Assembly (NCBI RefSeq): GCF_001422405.1
Contig: NZ_LMMV01000007.1
Location: 639-64,638 of the forward strand
DNA: 64,000 nt
Direction of reading: 5' to 3'
DNA from: Pseudorhodoferax sp. Leaf267
GTDB taxonomy: Bacteria > Pseudomonadota > Gammaproteobacteria > Burkholderiales > Burkholderiaceae_C
The translations under genes and the position numbers were made by a program. Below, one piece after another: positions 38,727-48,554 of the stretch. Every line of letters starts with the position of its first letter. Within the stretch, counting starts at the first letter, position 1. The notes below the pieces were generated by a model. The model made no database searches and had not been told where the DNA came from. It saw only the letters and a program-made list of their open reading frames with translations.

Positions 38727-39446
38727 TCAGAACTGGAAGGGCGAGGGTTCGGGGAAGTTGGCCAGGCGCGGCACGATGGCGTCCCAAGGCTGGAGGGTCT
38801 CGAAGCGTCCGTCGCCGGTGCGCGTCACGACATGGGCGCGCATCATGGGCTCCTGGCCGACGATTGCGAACAGCCGGCCGCCGGGGGCGAGTTGTTCCAG
38901 CAGCGCAGCCGGCACCGAGGCCACCGAGCCGCCGAGCAGGATGGCGTCGAACGGGCCTTGCGCACGCGCGGCCGAGGCGCCGTCGCCGTGGCGCACTTCG
39001 ACATTCGACACGCCGGCACGGCGCAGGTTGGCGCGGGCCTGTTCGGCCAGGTCGGCATCGATCTCCAGCGTCAGCACATGGCCGGCCAGATGGGCCATCA
39101 GCGCGGCGGTGAAGCCCGAGCCGGTGCCGATCTCCAGCACCTTGTCGGTCTTACGCAGCTTCAGGTCCTGCACGCTGCGCGCCTCGACACGCGGGGCCAG
39201 CATGCATTGGCCCAGGCGCAGGGCCTCCTCGTGCGGCGCGCGCAGCGGCACTTCGGTGTCCATGAAGGCCAGCGAGCGCACGGCCTCGGGCAGGAAATCC
39301 TCACGGCGGACCTGGCCGAGCAGGTCCAGCACGGTGGTGTCCAGCACATCCCAGGGGCGGATCTGCTGCTCGATCATGTTGAAGCGGCTTTGTTCGATAT
39401 CGGCGGGGGTCATCATGGCAGGAGGTGTGTGGTGCGCGGAAGTCAC
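38727..39446 (-). CDS. pcm: Protein-L-isoaspartate O-methyltransferase
   Basis: A 239-residue SAM-dependent methyltransferase that starts repair of isoaspartyl residues in aged proteins. The SAM site is L-E-I-G-T-G-S-G-F-T-A-A-L, preceded by the Pcm-typical R-E-D-F-L-P and C-M-L-A-P-R-V-E-A. Two starts are possible: GTG at 39446 forms a GTGA overlap with the RND stop, as many genes here do, while ATG at 39416 gives a shorter family-like N-terminus (M-M-T-P-A-D-I-E-Q-S-R-F-N-M-I). I give the longer one because of the overlap. Part of the minus-strand run with pump genes. Confidence 0.9.
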   Translation of the reverse strand: MTSAHHTPPAMMTPADIEQSRFNMIEQQIRPWDVLDTTVLDLLGQVRREDFLPEAVRSLAFMDTEVPLRAPHEEALRLGQCMLAPRVEARSVQDLKLRKTDKVLEIGTGSGFTAALMAHLAGHVLTLEIDADLAEQARANLRRAGVSNVEVRHGDGASAARAQGPFDAILLGGSVASVPAALLEQLAPGGRLFAIVGQEPMMRAHVVTRTGDGRFETLQPWDAIVPRLANFPEPSPFQF

Positions 39447-42400
39447 GGCAAGCCGGCGATTTTAGAGGCGGCTGCCGTTCGGATCGGCGCCGGTGCGGGG
39501 GAAAAGCGACGCTTGCACCAGTTGGCCAGATCGTCCATGTAACAGTACATCACGGGCACGACCACCAAGGTGAGCAGCGAGGAGGTGAGCACCCCGCCGA
39601 TGACGGCCTGGCCCATGGGCGCACGCTGCTCCGAGCCTTCGGACAGCGCGAACGCCAGCGGCACCATGCCGAACACCATGGCCAGCGTGGTCATGAGGAT
39701 GGGCCGCAGCCGCACGCGGGCTGCGAGCAGCAGGGCCTCGTGGCGCGGCAGGCCCGGCTCCAGCACCGTGCCGTCGTCGGCCAGCACGCCCTCGCGCGCG
39801 CGGATGGCGAAGTCCACCAGCAAGATGGCGTTCTTGGTCACCAGGCCCATGAGCATCACGATGCCGATGATGGAGAACATCGACAGCGTAGAGCCGAACA
39901 GCATCAGCGCGCCCACCACGCCGATCAGGGTCAGCGGCAGCGAGGTCATCAGCGCCAGCGGCTGCAGGAAGCTCTTGAACTGGCTGGCCAGGATCATGTA
40001 GATGAACACGATGGCCAGCACCAGGGCCGACACGGCGTAGCCGAAGCTCTCCTGCATGTTGCGCGTGGAGCCGCTGAACTGCGTGCGGTAGCCCGAGGGC
40101 AGGGCGATGCCGTCCAGCACGCGACGCACGTCGGCCGAGACTTCGCCGGCGGATCTGCCGGACACATTCGCGTTGAACGCCACCTCGCGCGACAGCGCGC
40201 GCCGGTTGATCTGGTTCGGGCCGGTGGTCTCGCGCACCTGGGCCAGCTGGTTCAGGCGCAGCACCTCGCCATTGGGCCCGGCCATCAGCGGCAGCCGGGC
40301 CAGGTCTTCCGGTGTGGTGCGGGCCGAGGGCGCCAGCCGCACGTTGACGTCGTAGGTCTGGTCGTCGGGCGCACGCCAGTTGCCCACCGTCTGGCCGGCG
40401 ACCATGGTGCGCAACTGGCTGGCGATCGCGGCCACCGACAGGCCCAGGTCGGAGGCCGCCTCGCGCCGCACCTCCACGTTCAGGGTGGGCTTGTCGGCCT
40501 TCAGGCTGGTGTCCAGGTCCACCAGGCCGGGCACGGTGCGCAGCCCGGCCTCGATCTGGCGCGTGAGCCGCTGCAACTGGGCCAGGTCCGGCCCCTGCAA
40601 GGAGAACTCCACCTGCTTGCCGCCGCCCACGGCATCGACCAGCCCCACGTGGGTCACCGTGATGCCGGCCACGCGGCGCAGGCGCTCGCGCAGTGCTACC
40701 GAGATCTGCGCCACGCTGCGGCTGCGCGCGGCGCGGTCCACCAGCCGCACGTAGATGGACGCGTACATCTTGCCCTGGGCGTTGCCGGTGTTCAGCGTGG
40801 CCACCGTGTAGCGCACCTCGGGAAACTCGCGCACGATGGCCTCGACCTGCCGGGCCTTGGCCTCGGTCACTTCCAGTGCCGAGCCCACGGGCGTATGGAA
40901 GTTGATCGAGGTCTCGGAGAAATCGGCCTGCGGCACGAACTCGGTGCCCAGCAGCGGCAGCAGCACCACGCTGAGCACGAAGATGCCCAGCGCCAGGCCC
41001 AGCGTCTTGAGCTTGTGCAGCAGCGACCAGCGCAGGATGCCTTGGTAGACCTCCGACAGCCGTTCGGTCGCGCGGTCGAACCAGCCCGTCACGCGCCCGA
41101 TGGTCTTGTCGTACAGCGTGGGCGGTCGGTCGGGTTGGCCGTGGATGCTCGGGTCTTCCCAGATGCTGGACAGCATCGGGTCCAGCGTGAAGCTCACGAA
41201 CATGGAGATCAGCACGGCTGCCACGATGGTGATGCCGAACTCGTGGAAGAACTTGCCGATGATGCCGCCCATGAAGCCGATGGGCAGGAACACCGCGACG
41301 ATGGACAGCGTGGTGGCCAGCACGGCCAGGCCGATCTCCTGCGTGCCCTCCAGCGCGGCCGTGTAGGCGCTCTTGCCCATCTGCACATGGCGCACGATAT
41401 TCTCGCGCACGACGATGGCGTCGTCGATGAGCAGGCCCACGCACAGCGACAGCGCCATCAGCGTGATCATGTTCACCGTGAAGCCGGCCACATACATCAC
41501 GAGGAAGGTGCCGATCAGCGCGATGGGCAGCGTGAGCCCGGTGATGACCGTGGAGCGCCACGAGTTCAGGAACAGGAACACGATCAGCACGGTGAGCAGC
41601 GCGCCTTCGATGAGCGTGCTGCGCACATTGGCCACGCCGACGCGGATGGCGCGCGAGGCATCGGTCACGGGCTCCAGCCGCACGCCGGGCGGCAGCTCGG
41701 CCCGCATCTCGGCAATCGTGCGTGCCAGGCCGTCGACCACGGCGATGGTGTTCTCGTCCTGCGCCTTCTGCACGCTCAGCAGCAGCGTGCGCTGGCCGTT
41801 GTACAGGGCCAGGCTGTCGAGCTCCTGCGCGCCGTCGTGCACGTTGGCCACCTGGTCGAGCCGGATGCCGGTGCCGCCACGGCGCGCGACGATGATGCGG
41901 CCCAGGTCGTCGGGGCGCTGCGCGCGGCCGTCGATCTGCAGCACGCGGTCGGCCTGCAGCGAGCGCACCGCGCCCAGCGGCAGGTTCTGGTTCTCGCCGC
42001 GCAGCGCGTCCACCACCTGGCTGGTCGTGATGCCCAGGGCCTCCATGGCCTGCGGCTGCAGGTAGACATTGATCTCGCGCTTGGTGGCGCCGACCAGCGT
42101 GACCGAGCCGACACCGCGCACGTTCTCCAGCCGCTTCTTCAGGACCTGGTCGGCCCAGTTCGTGAGCGAGACGGCCGAGGGCGCGGTGCCGGCGGCACCG
42201 GCCTGGGGCAGCACGGCCAGCGACCAGACGGCGCGGCTGGCCGGGTCGAAGCGCAGCACGCGCGGCTCCTTGACCTCGTCGCGCAGCAGCGGGCGCACGG
42301 CGGCCACCTTCTCGCGTGTGTCCTCGGCGCCCTTGCGGCCGTCCACATGCAGCTGGAACTCGATGATGACCACCGACATGCCCTCGTAGCTGCGCGACGT

Positions 42401-42640
42401 GAGGGCGTTGATGCCGGCAATCGCGTTGACGCCTTCCTCGATCTTCTTGGTGACCTCGGCCTCCACGATCTCGGGCGATGCGCCCGGGTACTCGGTGGTG
42501 ATGACCACGATCGGGAAGTCGATGTTCGGGAACTGGTCTACCTGCAGCCGCTGGTAGGCGAAAGCGCCCAGTACCACCAGGGCCAGCATCAGCATCGTGG
42601 CGAACACCGGGTTGCGCAGGCTGACGCGGGTGAACCACAT
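39443..42640 (-). CDS. RND-family (HAE1) efflux permease
   Basis: A 1065-residue inner-membrane proton/drug antiporter. It has twelve hydrophobic helices and two large periplasmic loops, starting [13 protein letters not shown]. The proton-relay acidic pair is visible in helix 4 ([14 protein letters not shown]), and the D-x-F-P-x-I porter segment is at residues ~35-40. It couples proton influx to expulsion of hydrophobic compounds through a tripartite pump. The adaptor gene lies 6 bp upstream and a tolC gene at the end of the same strand run. Substrate unknown; TetR control is expected from the operon head. Confidence 0.95.
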   Translation of the reverse strand: MWFTRVSLRNPVFATMLMLALVVLGAFAYQRLQVDQFPNIDFPIVVITTEYPGASPEIVEAEVTKKIEEGVNAIAGINALTSRSYEGMSVVIIEFQLHVDGRKGAEDTREKVAAVRPLLRDEVKEPRVLRFDPASRAVWSLAVLPQAGAAGTAPSAVSLTNWADQVLKKRLENVRGVGSVTLVGATKREINVYLQPQAMEALGITTSQVVDALRGENQNLPLGAVRSLQADRVLQIDGRAQRPDDLGRIIVARRGGTGIRLDQVANVHDGAQELDSLALYNGQRTLLLSVQKAQDENTIAVVDGLARTIAEMRAELPPGVRLEPVTDASRAIRVGVANVRSTLIEGALLTVLIVFLFLNSWRSTVITGLTLPIALIGTFLVMYVAGFTVNMITLMALSLCVGLLIDDAIVVRENIVRHVQMGKSAYTAALEGTQEIGLAVLATTLSIVAVFLPIGFMGGIIGKFFHEFGITIVAAVLISMFVSFTLDPMLSSIWEDPSIHGQPDRPPTLYDKTIGRVTGWFDRATERLSEVYQGILRWSLLHKLKTLGLALGIFVLSVVLLPLLGTEFVPQADFSETSINFHTPVGSALEVTEAKARQVEAIVREFPEVRYTVATLNTGNAQGKMYASIYVRLVDRAARSRSVAQISVALRERLRRVAGITVTHVGLVDAVGGGKQVEFSLQGPDLAQLQRLTRQIEAGLRTVPGLVDLDTSLKADKPTLNVEVRREAASDLGLSVAAIASQLRTMVAGQTVGNWRAPDDQTYDVNVRLAPSARTTPEDLARLPLMAGPNGEVLRLNQLAQVRETTGPNQINRRALSREVAFNANVSGRSAGEVSADVRRVLDGIALPSGYRTQFSGSTRNMQESFGYAVSALVLAIVFIYMILASQFKSFLQPLALMTSLPLTLIGVVGALMLFGSTLSMFSIIGIVMLMGLVTKNAILLVDFAIRAREGVLADDGTVLEPGLPRHEALLLAARVRLRPILMTTLAMVFGMVPLAFALSEGSEQRAPMGQAVIGGVLTSSLLTLVVVPVMYCYMDDLANWCKRRFSPAPAPIRTAAASKIAGLP

Positions 42641-42646
42641 GGGGTG

Positions 42647-43783
42647 TCAGGGCCTGGGCACGGGCAGGCGCACGGCCGTGCCCGCGGCCAGCCGGCCCAC
42701 GCTGCCGCGCAGCACGAGGCTGCCGGCCGCGATGCCGGGCACGGCCACCATGGTGTCGCCCTCGGCCTGGCCGCGCAGGCCTGGCTGAACGGGCCGGTGC
42801 ACCACGCGCTCGTGCTCGATGAGCTGCACATAAGGCGCGGGCTGGTCGGTGCGCACAGCCGACAGCGGCACGCTGAGCTGCGCCTGCTGGCCCGTGTCGA
42901 GCAGGCCCTGCACGAACAGGCCCTGGCGCAGGCCGGGCGCCGGGTCGAGCGCCAGGTAGACCAGCACGCCGCGGCTGCCGGCCTGGGCGCTGGGGTTGAT
43001 GCGCGCCACGCGGGCCTGCAGCGCGGCACCCGGCAGGCTGCCCTCGATGTGCAGCGTGGCGCTCTGGCCCACGCGCACGGCCTGCGCGTCGGCGGCGGCC
43101 AGCACGGCTTCGAGTTCCAGCTGGCGCAGGTCCACGATCTCGACGATGCGCGTGTCCACGGCCACGCGCTCGCCCGGCTGGGCCAGCCGCTGTGCGATCT
43201 GGCCGGCGATCGGTGCGCGCAGCACGGCGTCGTCCAGGCTCTTGCGCGCCAGAGCGACGGCAGCCAGCGCGGCGCGGTGCGTGGCCTGTGCCGCGCGCAG
43301 GCTGGACTCCGAGCTCTCCAGCGCGGTGCGCGAGATGAAGCCCTGGTCCACCAGCGCCTGGTTGTTCGTGTACTGGCGCTGGGCGATGTCGATCTGTGTG
43401 CGGGCCGCGTCGGCCTGTTCCTGCGCCTGGCGCAGCCGGGCTTGCACTTCCTCGGGGTCGATGCGCGCGATGACCTGTCCGGCCTGCACGCTGTCGCCTT
43501 CGCGCACGCGCAGGTCCTGCAGCTCGCCTGCCACGCGGGCCCTGAGCACGACGGCCTGCACGGCCTTGATCGCGCCCGACACAGGCAGGCCCTGCACCAG
43601 CAGGCGTTCTCGCGCCTCGACCAGATCGCCGGCGATGAGTTCGAGCGCGGTGTCGACCGCGGTGCTGGCGGCAGCGGCCTGCTGCGCCTTGCGCGCCTGC
43701 AGCTGGCGCAGGCCGACGGCCACAACCAGCGCCACCACCAGCAGGCCGGCGACGAGGCCCAGCGCGCGGCGGCTCACACGCAT
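42647..43783 (-). CDS. RND efflux periplasmic adaptor (MFP)
   Basis: A 378-residue membrane-fusion protein. An N-terminal signal anchor (residues ~8-27) is followed by the first half-lipoyl motif (V-S-G-A-I-K-A-V-Q-A-V-V-L). V-R-E-G-D-S-V-Q-A-G-Q-V-I-A-R-I-D-P, a helical hairpin (~95-170), A-P-I-A-G-Q-I-A and beta-barrel domains come next. It bridges the RND pump and TolC. ATG 43783 lies ten bases inside the end of the tetR gene. The longer upstream frame is a shadow of tetR. Confidence 0.93.
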   Translation of the reverse strand: MRVSRRALGLVAGLLVVALVVAVGLRQLQARKAQQAAAASTAVDTALELIAGDLVEARERLLVQGLPVSGAIKAVQAVVLRARVAGELQDLRVREGDSVQAGQVIARIDPEEVQARLRQAQEQADAARTQIDIAQRQYTNNQALVDQGFISRTALESSESSLRAAQATHRAALAAVALARKSLDDAVLRAPIAGQIAQRLAQPGERVAVDTRIVEIVDLRQLELEAVLAAADAQAVRVGQSATLHIEGSLPGAALQARVARINPSAQAGSRGVLVYLALDPAPGLRQGLFVQGLLDTGQQAQLSVPLSAVRTDQPAPYVQLIEHERVVHRPVQPGLRGQAEGDTMVAVPGIAAGSLVLRGSVGRLAAGTAVRLPVPRP

Positions 43784-44433
43784 GGCACGCGGCGCAAGCC
43801 GTTGAGCAACAGGTCTACCTGCGCGGCGATGAAGCGTTCGGGCTCGAAGCTGCCCAGCGACGACGCACAGGCGCCCAGCGAATGTTTCCAGGTCACGAGG
43901 TAGAGCATGACGCCAGTCACGCTGTACACCGCGTACTCCGCATCGACGGCGCGGAACTCGCCGCTGTCGATGCCGCGCTGCAGGATGCGCCGGATCAGTG
44001 CCGTCGCCGGGTCGACCACGGCGGTACGGTAATAGGCGGCCAGCTCGGGAAAGTTGTGCGCCTCGCTCATGACCAGCTTGGTGATGCCCGACGCCTTGGT
44101 CGATCCCACGCGCGTCCACCACATCGCCAGGCAGTAGCGCAGCATGTCGGCCGTGCTGCCCTCGTAGCCTTCGTACTCGACATTCCACTCGACGAAGCGC
44201 GACGCCAGGTTCTTGTGGACCACCGCCTTGAAAAGCTCCTGCTTGCTGCTGAAGTACAGGAACAGCGTGCCTTTGGAGACGCCAGCGCGCGCCGCCACCT
44301 CCTCGACGCGCGTGGCGGCGAAGCCCTTTTCGGTGAACAAGTCCAGTGCCGAGGCCAGCAGTTCGCCCGGACGTGCGTCGGGACGGCGGGCGCGCGGCGC
44401 GCCGGTCTTGCGTGGCGTGGGGGTGGTGGGCAT
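43774..44433 (-). CDS. TetR/AcrR-family repressor
   Basis: A 219-residue regulator with an N-terminal HTH: L-L-A-S-A-L-D-L-F-T-E-K-G-F-A-A-T-R-V and A-R-A-G-V-S-K-G-T-L-F-L-Y-F. A ligand domain of the AcrR C-terminal type follows. It is first in the minus-strand run before the adaptor and RND genes, and its stop overlaps the adaptor start. A near-perfect palindromic operator lies 8 bp before its start, so autorepression and repression of the pump are expected, relieved by a pump substrate. The basic Pro/Arg-rich residues 1-22 are an extension ahead of the HTH. Confidence 0.92.
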   Translation of the reverse strand: MPTTPTPRKTGAPRARRPDARPGELLASALDLFTEKGFAATRVEEVAARAGVSKGTLFLYFSSKQELFKAVVHKNLASRFVEWNVEYEGYEGSTADMLRYCLAMWWTRVGSTKASGITKLVMSEAHNFPELAAYYRTAVVDPATALIRRILQRGIDSGEFRAVDAEYAVYSVTGVMLYLVTWKHSLGACASSLGSFEPERFIAAQVDLLLNGLRRVPCV

Positions 44434-44441
44434 CAGCTTGT

Positions 44442-44461
44442 TACTGACCAGATGGTTAGTA
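44442..44461. promoter_or_regulatory. TetR-type operator upstream of the pump operon
   Basis: The dyad TACTGACC-AGAT-GGTTAGTA has 7 of 8 arm positions complementary and lies 8 bp before the tetR start. The TACTNACC half-site is a familiar form for AcrR-like repressors. It most likely overlaps the promoter of the tetR-adaptor-RND run. Confidence 0.82.
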
Positions 44462-44492
44462 CTGTAGCCAGCCGCCGCAGCCTGTCAAGGCG

Positions 44493-45275
44493 TCAATAGC
44501 GGCGCATCTGGAGCGCCAGCCATTCGCGCAGCACCTGGTGCGAGGCTTCCAGCCCATAGGTGGAGGGCAGCCATTCCAGCACTGCGCGCTGGCGCGGAAT
44601 GACGAAGCCCATGGGTGCGGGCACGACCGCGAGCCCGACGGCCTCGAACGCCCGCACGGCCCGCGGCATGTGGAAGGCGCTGGTCACCAGCGCGATGCGC
44701 TGCACGCCGTCGGGCTGCAGCAGTGCCGCCATGTTGCGCGCGTTCTCGACGGTGTCGCGCGAGCTGCCGTCCAGCCAGCGCGGCACGCCCGCGCCATTGC
44801 GTTGCAGCATGGCGCGCACGGCCTGCGCCTCGCTCGGATGGTCCGGCGTGCCGGCGTTGGACCAGCCCAGGCCGCCGGCAAAGCCCAGTGGCAGGGCACT
44901 TTCGCGGGCCAGCCAGGCGCCGTAGTGCACGCGTGAGGCCGTATAGGCCGTCAGCAACGGCCCGTCGTACTCAGGTGCGTACGGCGACACGCCACCACCG
45001 AGCACGACGATGGCCTGCACGTCGCGCTGCTTGAGTTGCGCGACCGCACTGGCAGGGGGCAGGGCTTGCACGGGCGGTAGCAGCTCGCGCGCGAGCCAGA
45101 TCGCCGTGCCGTTGCAGCTGAGCAGCCATAACGTGGCCAGGCCCAGCAGCACCAGCACGCTGCCAAGCCAGCGCCGCGACAGCGTGACCAGCCAACCCAG
45201 CGCGATCAGCAACAGCGGCGCCATCGGCGGCAGTGCCAGCGTGGCCAGGATGGGGCGCCATTCAGCGGATTCCAA
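44493..45275 (-). CDS. YdcF/ElyC-like DUF218 membrane protein
   Basis: A 260-residue protein with two N-terminal hydrophobic helices (about 12-55) and a DUF218 domain. The domain starts V-Q-A-I-V-V-L-G-G-G-V and contains E-S-A-L-P-L-G-F-A-G-G, S-R-D-T-V-E-N-A-R-N-M-A and V-T-S-A-F-H-M-P-R-A. Relatives such as ElyC affect envelope and peptidoglycan precursor biosynthesis in E. coli; biochemical activity is unknown. It is transcribed leftwards towards the tetR gene but ends 31 bp before the tetR operator. It is divergent from msrA. Confidence 0.87.
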   Translation of the reverse strand: MESAEWRPILATLALPPMAPLLLIALGWLVTLSRRWLGSVLVLLGLATLWLLSCNGTAIWLARELLPPVQALPPASAVAQLKQRDVQAIVVLGGGVSPYAPEYDGPLLTAYTASRVHYGAWLARESALPLGFAGGLGWSNAGTPDHPSEAQAVRAMLQRNGAGVPRWLDGSSRDTVENARNMAALLQPDGVQRIALVTSAFHMPRAVRAFEAVGLAVVPAPMGFVIPRQRAVLEWLPSTYGLEASHQVLREWLALQMRRY

Positions 45276-45351
45276 GGCGGGCCTCGCTGCGATCGAACGT
45301 GTGGAAAGAGGGCATGAAAGAGAGTGCGCGGCAGCCGTCGCGGCCCGCGTT

Positions 45352-45372
45352 TACACTGAATTTTTCAGTGTA
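45352..45372. promoter_or_regulatory. Perfect 21-bp palindrome upstream of msrA
   Basis: Nine-base arms TACACTGAA and TTCAGTGTA are separated by three T, ending 11 bp before the msrA start codon. It looks like an operator for a dimeric repressor. The binder is unidentified and no matching regulator gene is adjacent. Confidence 0.7.
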
Positions 45373-45383
45373 CAAGGCCGTCC

Positions 45384-45950
45384 ATGACCGACAGTTCCTC
45401 CTCTTCCCCCGGCTCGCCGCAGCTGGAAACCATCACCCTGGGCGGCGGCTGCTTCTGGTGCACCGAAGCCGTGTTCGTGCAGGTCCAGGGCATCGTCGAT
45501 GTCGAGAGCGGCTACAGCAATGGCCACGTGCAGAACCCCAGTTACGAACAGGTCTGCACCGGGCGAACCGGCCACAACGAGGTGGTGAAGCTGCAGTTCG
45601 ACCCGGCGCAGATCTCGCTGCGCCAGATCCTGGAGATCTTCTTCGTGATCCACGACCCGACCACGCTGAACCGCCAGGGCAACGACGTCGGCACGCAGTA
45701 CCGCAGCGGCATCTACACGCACAACGAAGAGCAGCAGGCCGTGGCCAGGGATGTCATCGCCGAGCTGCAGGCCCAGCCGGGCGTGGGCCGCGTGGTGACG
45801 GAGGTCGTGCCGGTCGCCAACTACTCTGCCGCCGAGGACTACCACCAGGACTTTTTCGAGAAGAACCCGAACCAGGGCTACTGCATGATGGTCGCCGCGC
45901 CCAAGGTGGCCAAGTTCCGCAAGACCTTCTCAAGCCTCGCCAAGGGCTGA
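45384..45950 (+). CDS. msrA: Peptide-methionine (S)-S-oxide reductase MsrA
   Basis: A 188-residue antioxidant enzyme reducing S-methionine sulfoxide in proteins. The catalytic motif G-G-C-F-W-C has nucleophile Cys23, and the C-terminal G-Y-C-M-M provides a resolving cysteine. The core has Y-S-N-G-H and G-H-N-E-V-V substrate motifs and H-D-P-T-T-L-N-R-Q-G-N-D-V-G-T-Q-Y-R. There is no signal peptide, so it is cytoplasmic. The palindrome just upstream suggests it is directly repressed or induced. Its SD is weak (AAGG). Confidence 0.96.
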   Translation: MTDSSSSSPGSPQLETITLGGGCFWCTEAVFVQVQGIVDVESGYSNGHVQNPSYEQVCTGRTGHNEVVKLQFDPAQISLRQILEIFFVIHDPTTLNRQGNDVGTQYRSGIYTHNEEQQAVARDVIAELQAQPGVGRVVTEVVPVANYSAAEDYHQDFFEKNPNQGYCMMVAAPKVAKFRKTFSSLAKG

Positions 45951-45965
45951 CAGAAAAACGCCCCC

Positions 45966-46346
45966 ATGACGGCCCGCCCACCACGCCGCACCCGGCCGCC
46001 CCTGCAGGCTTTCCTGCTCGGCGCGCTGCTGTTCGCGTGGCTGGCGGCGCAGTCCTTGGGCCTGGCGCACCGCAGCCTGCATGGCGGCGCGTTGGCCTTG
46101 CCATCGGCCGCGGCGACACCGGCCCCGGCGCACGGCCACGCGCATGCCGGCCTGTTCGCCGGCCACGCGCATGCGGGCGATTGCCAGTTGTTCGACCATG
46201 CGAGCGCGGCCGACCTGCTGGCCGGCGGCGCCATGCTGGCCGTCGCCGCCTTCTGGTCGGCGCCGTTCGCAGCGCTCCTGCGCGCCGGCCTGCCGGCCCG
46301 GGCAGCGCCGCCGTTCCAGGCACGCGCCCCGCCTTTCCTTCGCTGA
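45966..46346 (+). CDS. His-rich secreted or membrane protein of unknown function
   Basis: A 126-residue protein with an N-terminal basic stretch and a hydrophobic helix (~15-35). A His-rich segment A-H-G-H-A-H-A-G-L-F-A-G-H-A-H-A-G-D-C-Q (about 57-75) follows, then a second hydrophobic helix (~85-105) and a Pro/Arg tail. The His cluster resembles metal-binding linkers of zinc and nickel proteins. It starts 15 bp after msrA and ends 78 bp before a ZnuD-like TonB receptor gene, so a role with metal uptake is inferred. I recognise no named family. Confidence 0.68.
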   Translation: MTARPPRRTRPPLQAFLLGALLFAWLAAQSLGLAHRSLHGGALALPSAAATPAPAHGHAHAGLFAGHAHAGDCQLFDHASAADLLAGGAMLAVAAFWSAPFAALLRAGLPARAAPPFQARAPPFLR

Positions 46347-46424
46347 ACCCCGTCCATCGCACGCGTCCCGCGTGCGGCCTTGCGCCGCACGTGGGCGTGT
46401 TCTGTCCGATTCATCGAAGTCTTC

Positions 46425-48518
46425 ATGCACCACCATTCCTCACGCAGCGCCGTCGCGGCCGCTGTGCATTGCACCGTCCTGTCGCTGTCCGTCTGCGGCG
46501 CGCCGTCCGCTTCGGCCCAGAGCTCGTCGCTGAACGAAGTCACCATCACCGGCAACCCGCTGGGCCGCAGCGAGCTCGTCGCGCCCACCACCCAGCTGCA
46601 GGGCGACGACCTGACGCTGCGCGCCAGGCCCACGCTGGGCGAAACACTGGACGGCCTGCCCGGCGTCAGCAGTACCTAGTTCGGCCCCAACGCGAGCCGG
46701 CCCATCATCCGCGGGCTGGACGGCGACCGCATCCGCGTGTTGCAGAACAGCGGCGCGAGCATCGACGCGTCCAGCCTGAGCTTCGACCATGCGGTGCCGG
46801 CGGACCCACTGTCCATCGAGCGCGTCGAAGTGCTGCGTGGCCCGGGAGCGTTGCTGTACGGCGGCAGCGCGGTGGGCGGCGTGGTCAACGTGATCGACAA
46901 CCGCATCCCGCGCCAGCCGCTGTTCGACGCGGCCGGCGGCGTGACAGGCAAGGCCGACCTGAACGCGGCCACCGGCAACGGCGAGCGCGGCGGCGGCTTG
47001 CTCGTGGAGGGCGGCAACGACCGCTATGCGCTGCACGCCGACGTGTTCAAGCGCCGCACCGACGACGTGAAGGTGCCGGTGGACCTGGCCTGCGCACGCC
47101 CCGGCGCACCCGGCCTGGCCCGGCGCATCTGCAATTCGGCCAGCGACACCGAGGGCGGGGCGGTCGGCGGCTCGCTGTTTTTCGACCATGGCTTCATCGG
47201 CGCATCCGTCACGCGCTACAAGAGCGACTACGGCACCGTGGCCGAGGACGAAGTGACCATCGGCATGCGCTCCACGCGCTATGCGCTGCAGGGCGAATGG
47301 CGCAACCTGCCGGGCTGGGTCTCGGGCATCAAGGCGCAGTTCAGCCACACCGACTACCAGCACACCGAGTTCGAGGGCGACGAGGCCGGCACGCGCTTCA
47401 AGAACCGCGGCAACGACTTCCGCGTCGAGGCGCGTCACACCAAGCTTGGGCCGCTGGAAGGCGTGTTCGGCGTGCAAGGCGAGTCGAACCGCTTCTCGGC
47501 CGCAGGCGAAGAAGCGTTTGCGCCATCCAGCCGCACGTCGCAGCTGGCCCTGTTCGCGTACGAGGAACTGCCGACGTCCTGGGGCAAGCTGAGCCTCGGC
47601 GCACGCACGGAACGTGTGGAGGTGCAGTCCTTCGGCAGCACCGACCCCGAGGTCACGCGTTTTGCCACCGGCACGCGCACCTTCGACCCGCACAGCCTGT
47701 CGGCGGGCGCGCTCGTGAACCTGGCGCCGAACTGGCAGCTCACCTCGAACCTGGCGCACACGCAGCGCGCACCCAAGGACTACGAACTCTTTGCCAACGG
47801 CCCGCACCTGGCCACGGCTGCCTGGGAGACGGGCGACCCGTCGCTGCGCAAGGAGAAGTCCAACAGCCTGGACCTGGGCGTGGCCTGGGCCAGGGACCAC
47901 GACCGCTTCGCGCTCACGGGCTACATCACGCGCTTTTCCAACTACATCGGCCTGCTGGACACTGGCAACACGCGCAGCCCCGAGGGCGAGTTGAACCCCG
48001 GCGGCGACGAGGAGGCGTTGACCGACCTGCGCTACGGTGGCGTGCGCGCGCGCTTCTTCGGCGCCGAGGCCAACGGCAATGTGCGCCTGCTTGGACCGGC
48101 CGGGCTGGCCCAGGCTGGCAACGGTTCGTCGCTGGACCTGCAATGGCGCGCCGACCTCGTGCGCGCGACCGACCTGGACAGCGGGCAGCCGCTGCCGCGC
48201 ATCGCGCCGGCACGGCTGGGCGCCACGCTGGTCTGGGGCCAGGGCCCGTTCGGCGCACGCCTGGGCTTCGACCATTCCACGGCGCAGCGCCGCGTGCCGA
48301 CCACGGGCCAGCGGCCGACCGATGCCTACACCCTGTGGAACGCCGCGCTCACGTTCAAGCAGCAGGCCGGCGCGTCGCAGCTGCTGTGGTACGCCCGCGT
48401 GGACAACCTGACGGACCAACTGGCCTACAGCGCCACGTCGGTGCTGACCACGACGGCGTTCCCCAAATCGCCGCTGCCCGGGCGCAGCCTGAAGCTGGGC
48501 CTGCAGGTCGCGTTCTGA
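46425..48518 (+). pseudogene. TonB-dependent receptor, ZnuD-like, with in-frame TAG
   Basis: One frame of 698 codons encodes an outer-membrane TonB receptor, but codon 85 is TAG (46677-46679). Before it are the signal peptide (A-S-A-Q near residue 30) and the N-terminal plug V-T-I-T-G-N-P-L-G with G-E-T-L-D-G-L-P-G-V-S-S-T. After it come F-G-P-N-A-S-R-P-I-I-R-G-L-D-G-D-R-I-R, R-G-P-G-A-L-L-Y-G-G-S-A-V-G-G-V-V-N-V and a full barrel ending A-F. ZnuD-type receptors usually have Tyr at that position, so TAC to TAG is one base change. As written only 84 residues would be made. The plug pattern matches zinc-uptake ZnuD receptors; a His-rich protein lies just upstream. Confidence 0.85.
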
Positions 48519-48554
48519 GCATCGGGGGGGCAGCGGCTGAGACAATGCGGCCGC

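Noticed and set aside
39425-43903. A 1492-residue open frame on the plus strand
   Set aside because: It lies wholly antisense to the RND pump, adaptor and tetR genes and reads as low-complexity Arg/Gln/His/Ala, typical of a GC-rich shadow frame.
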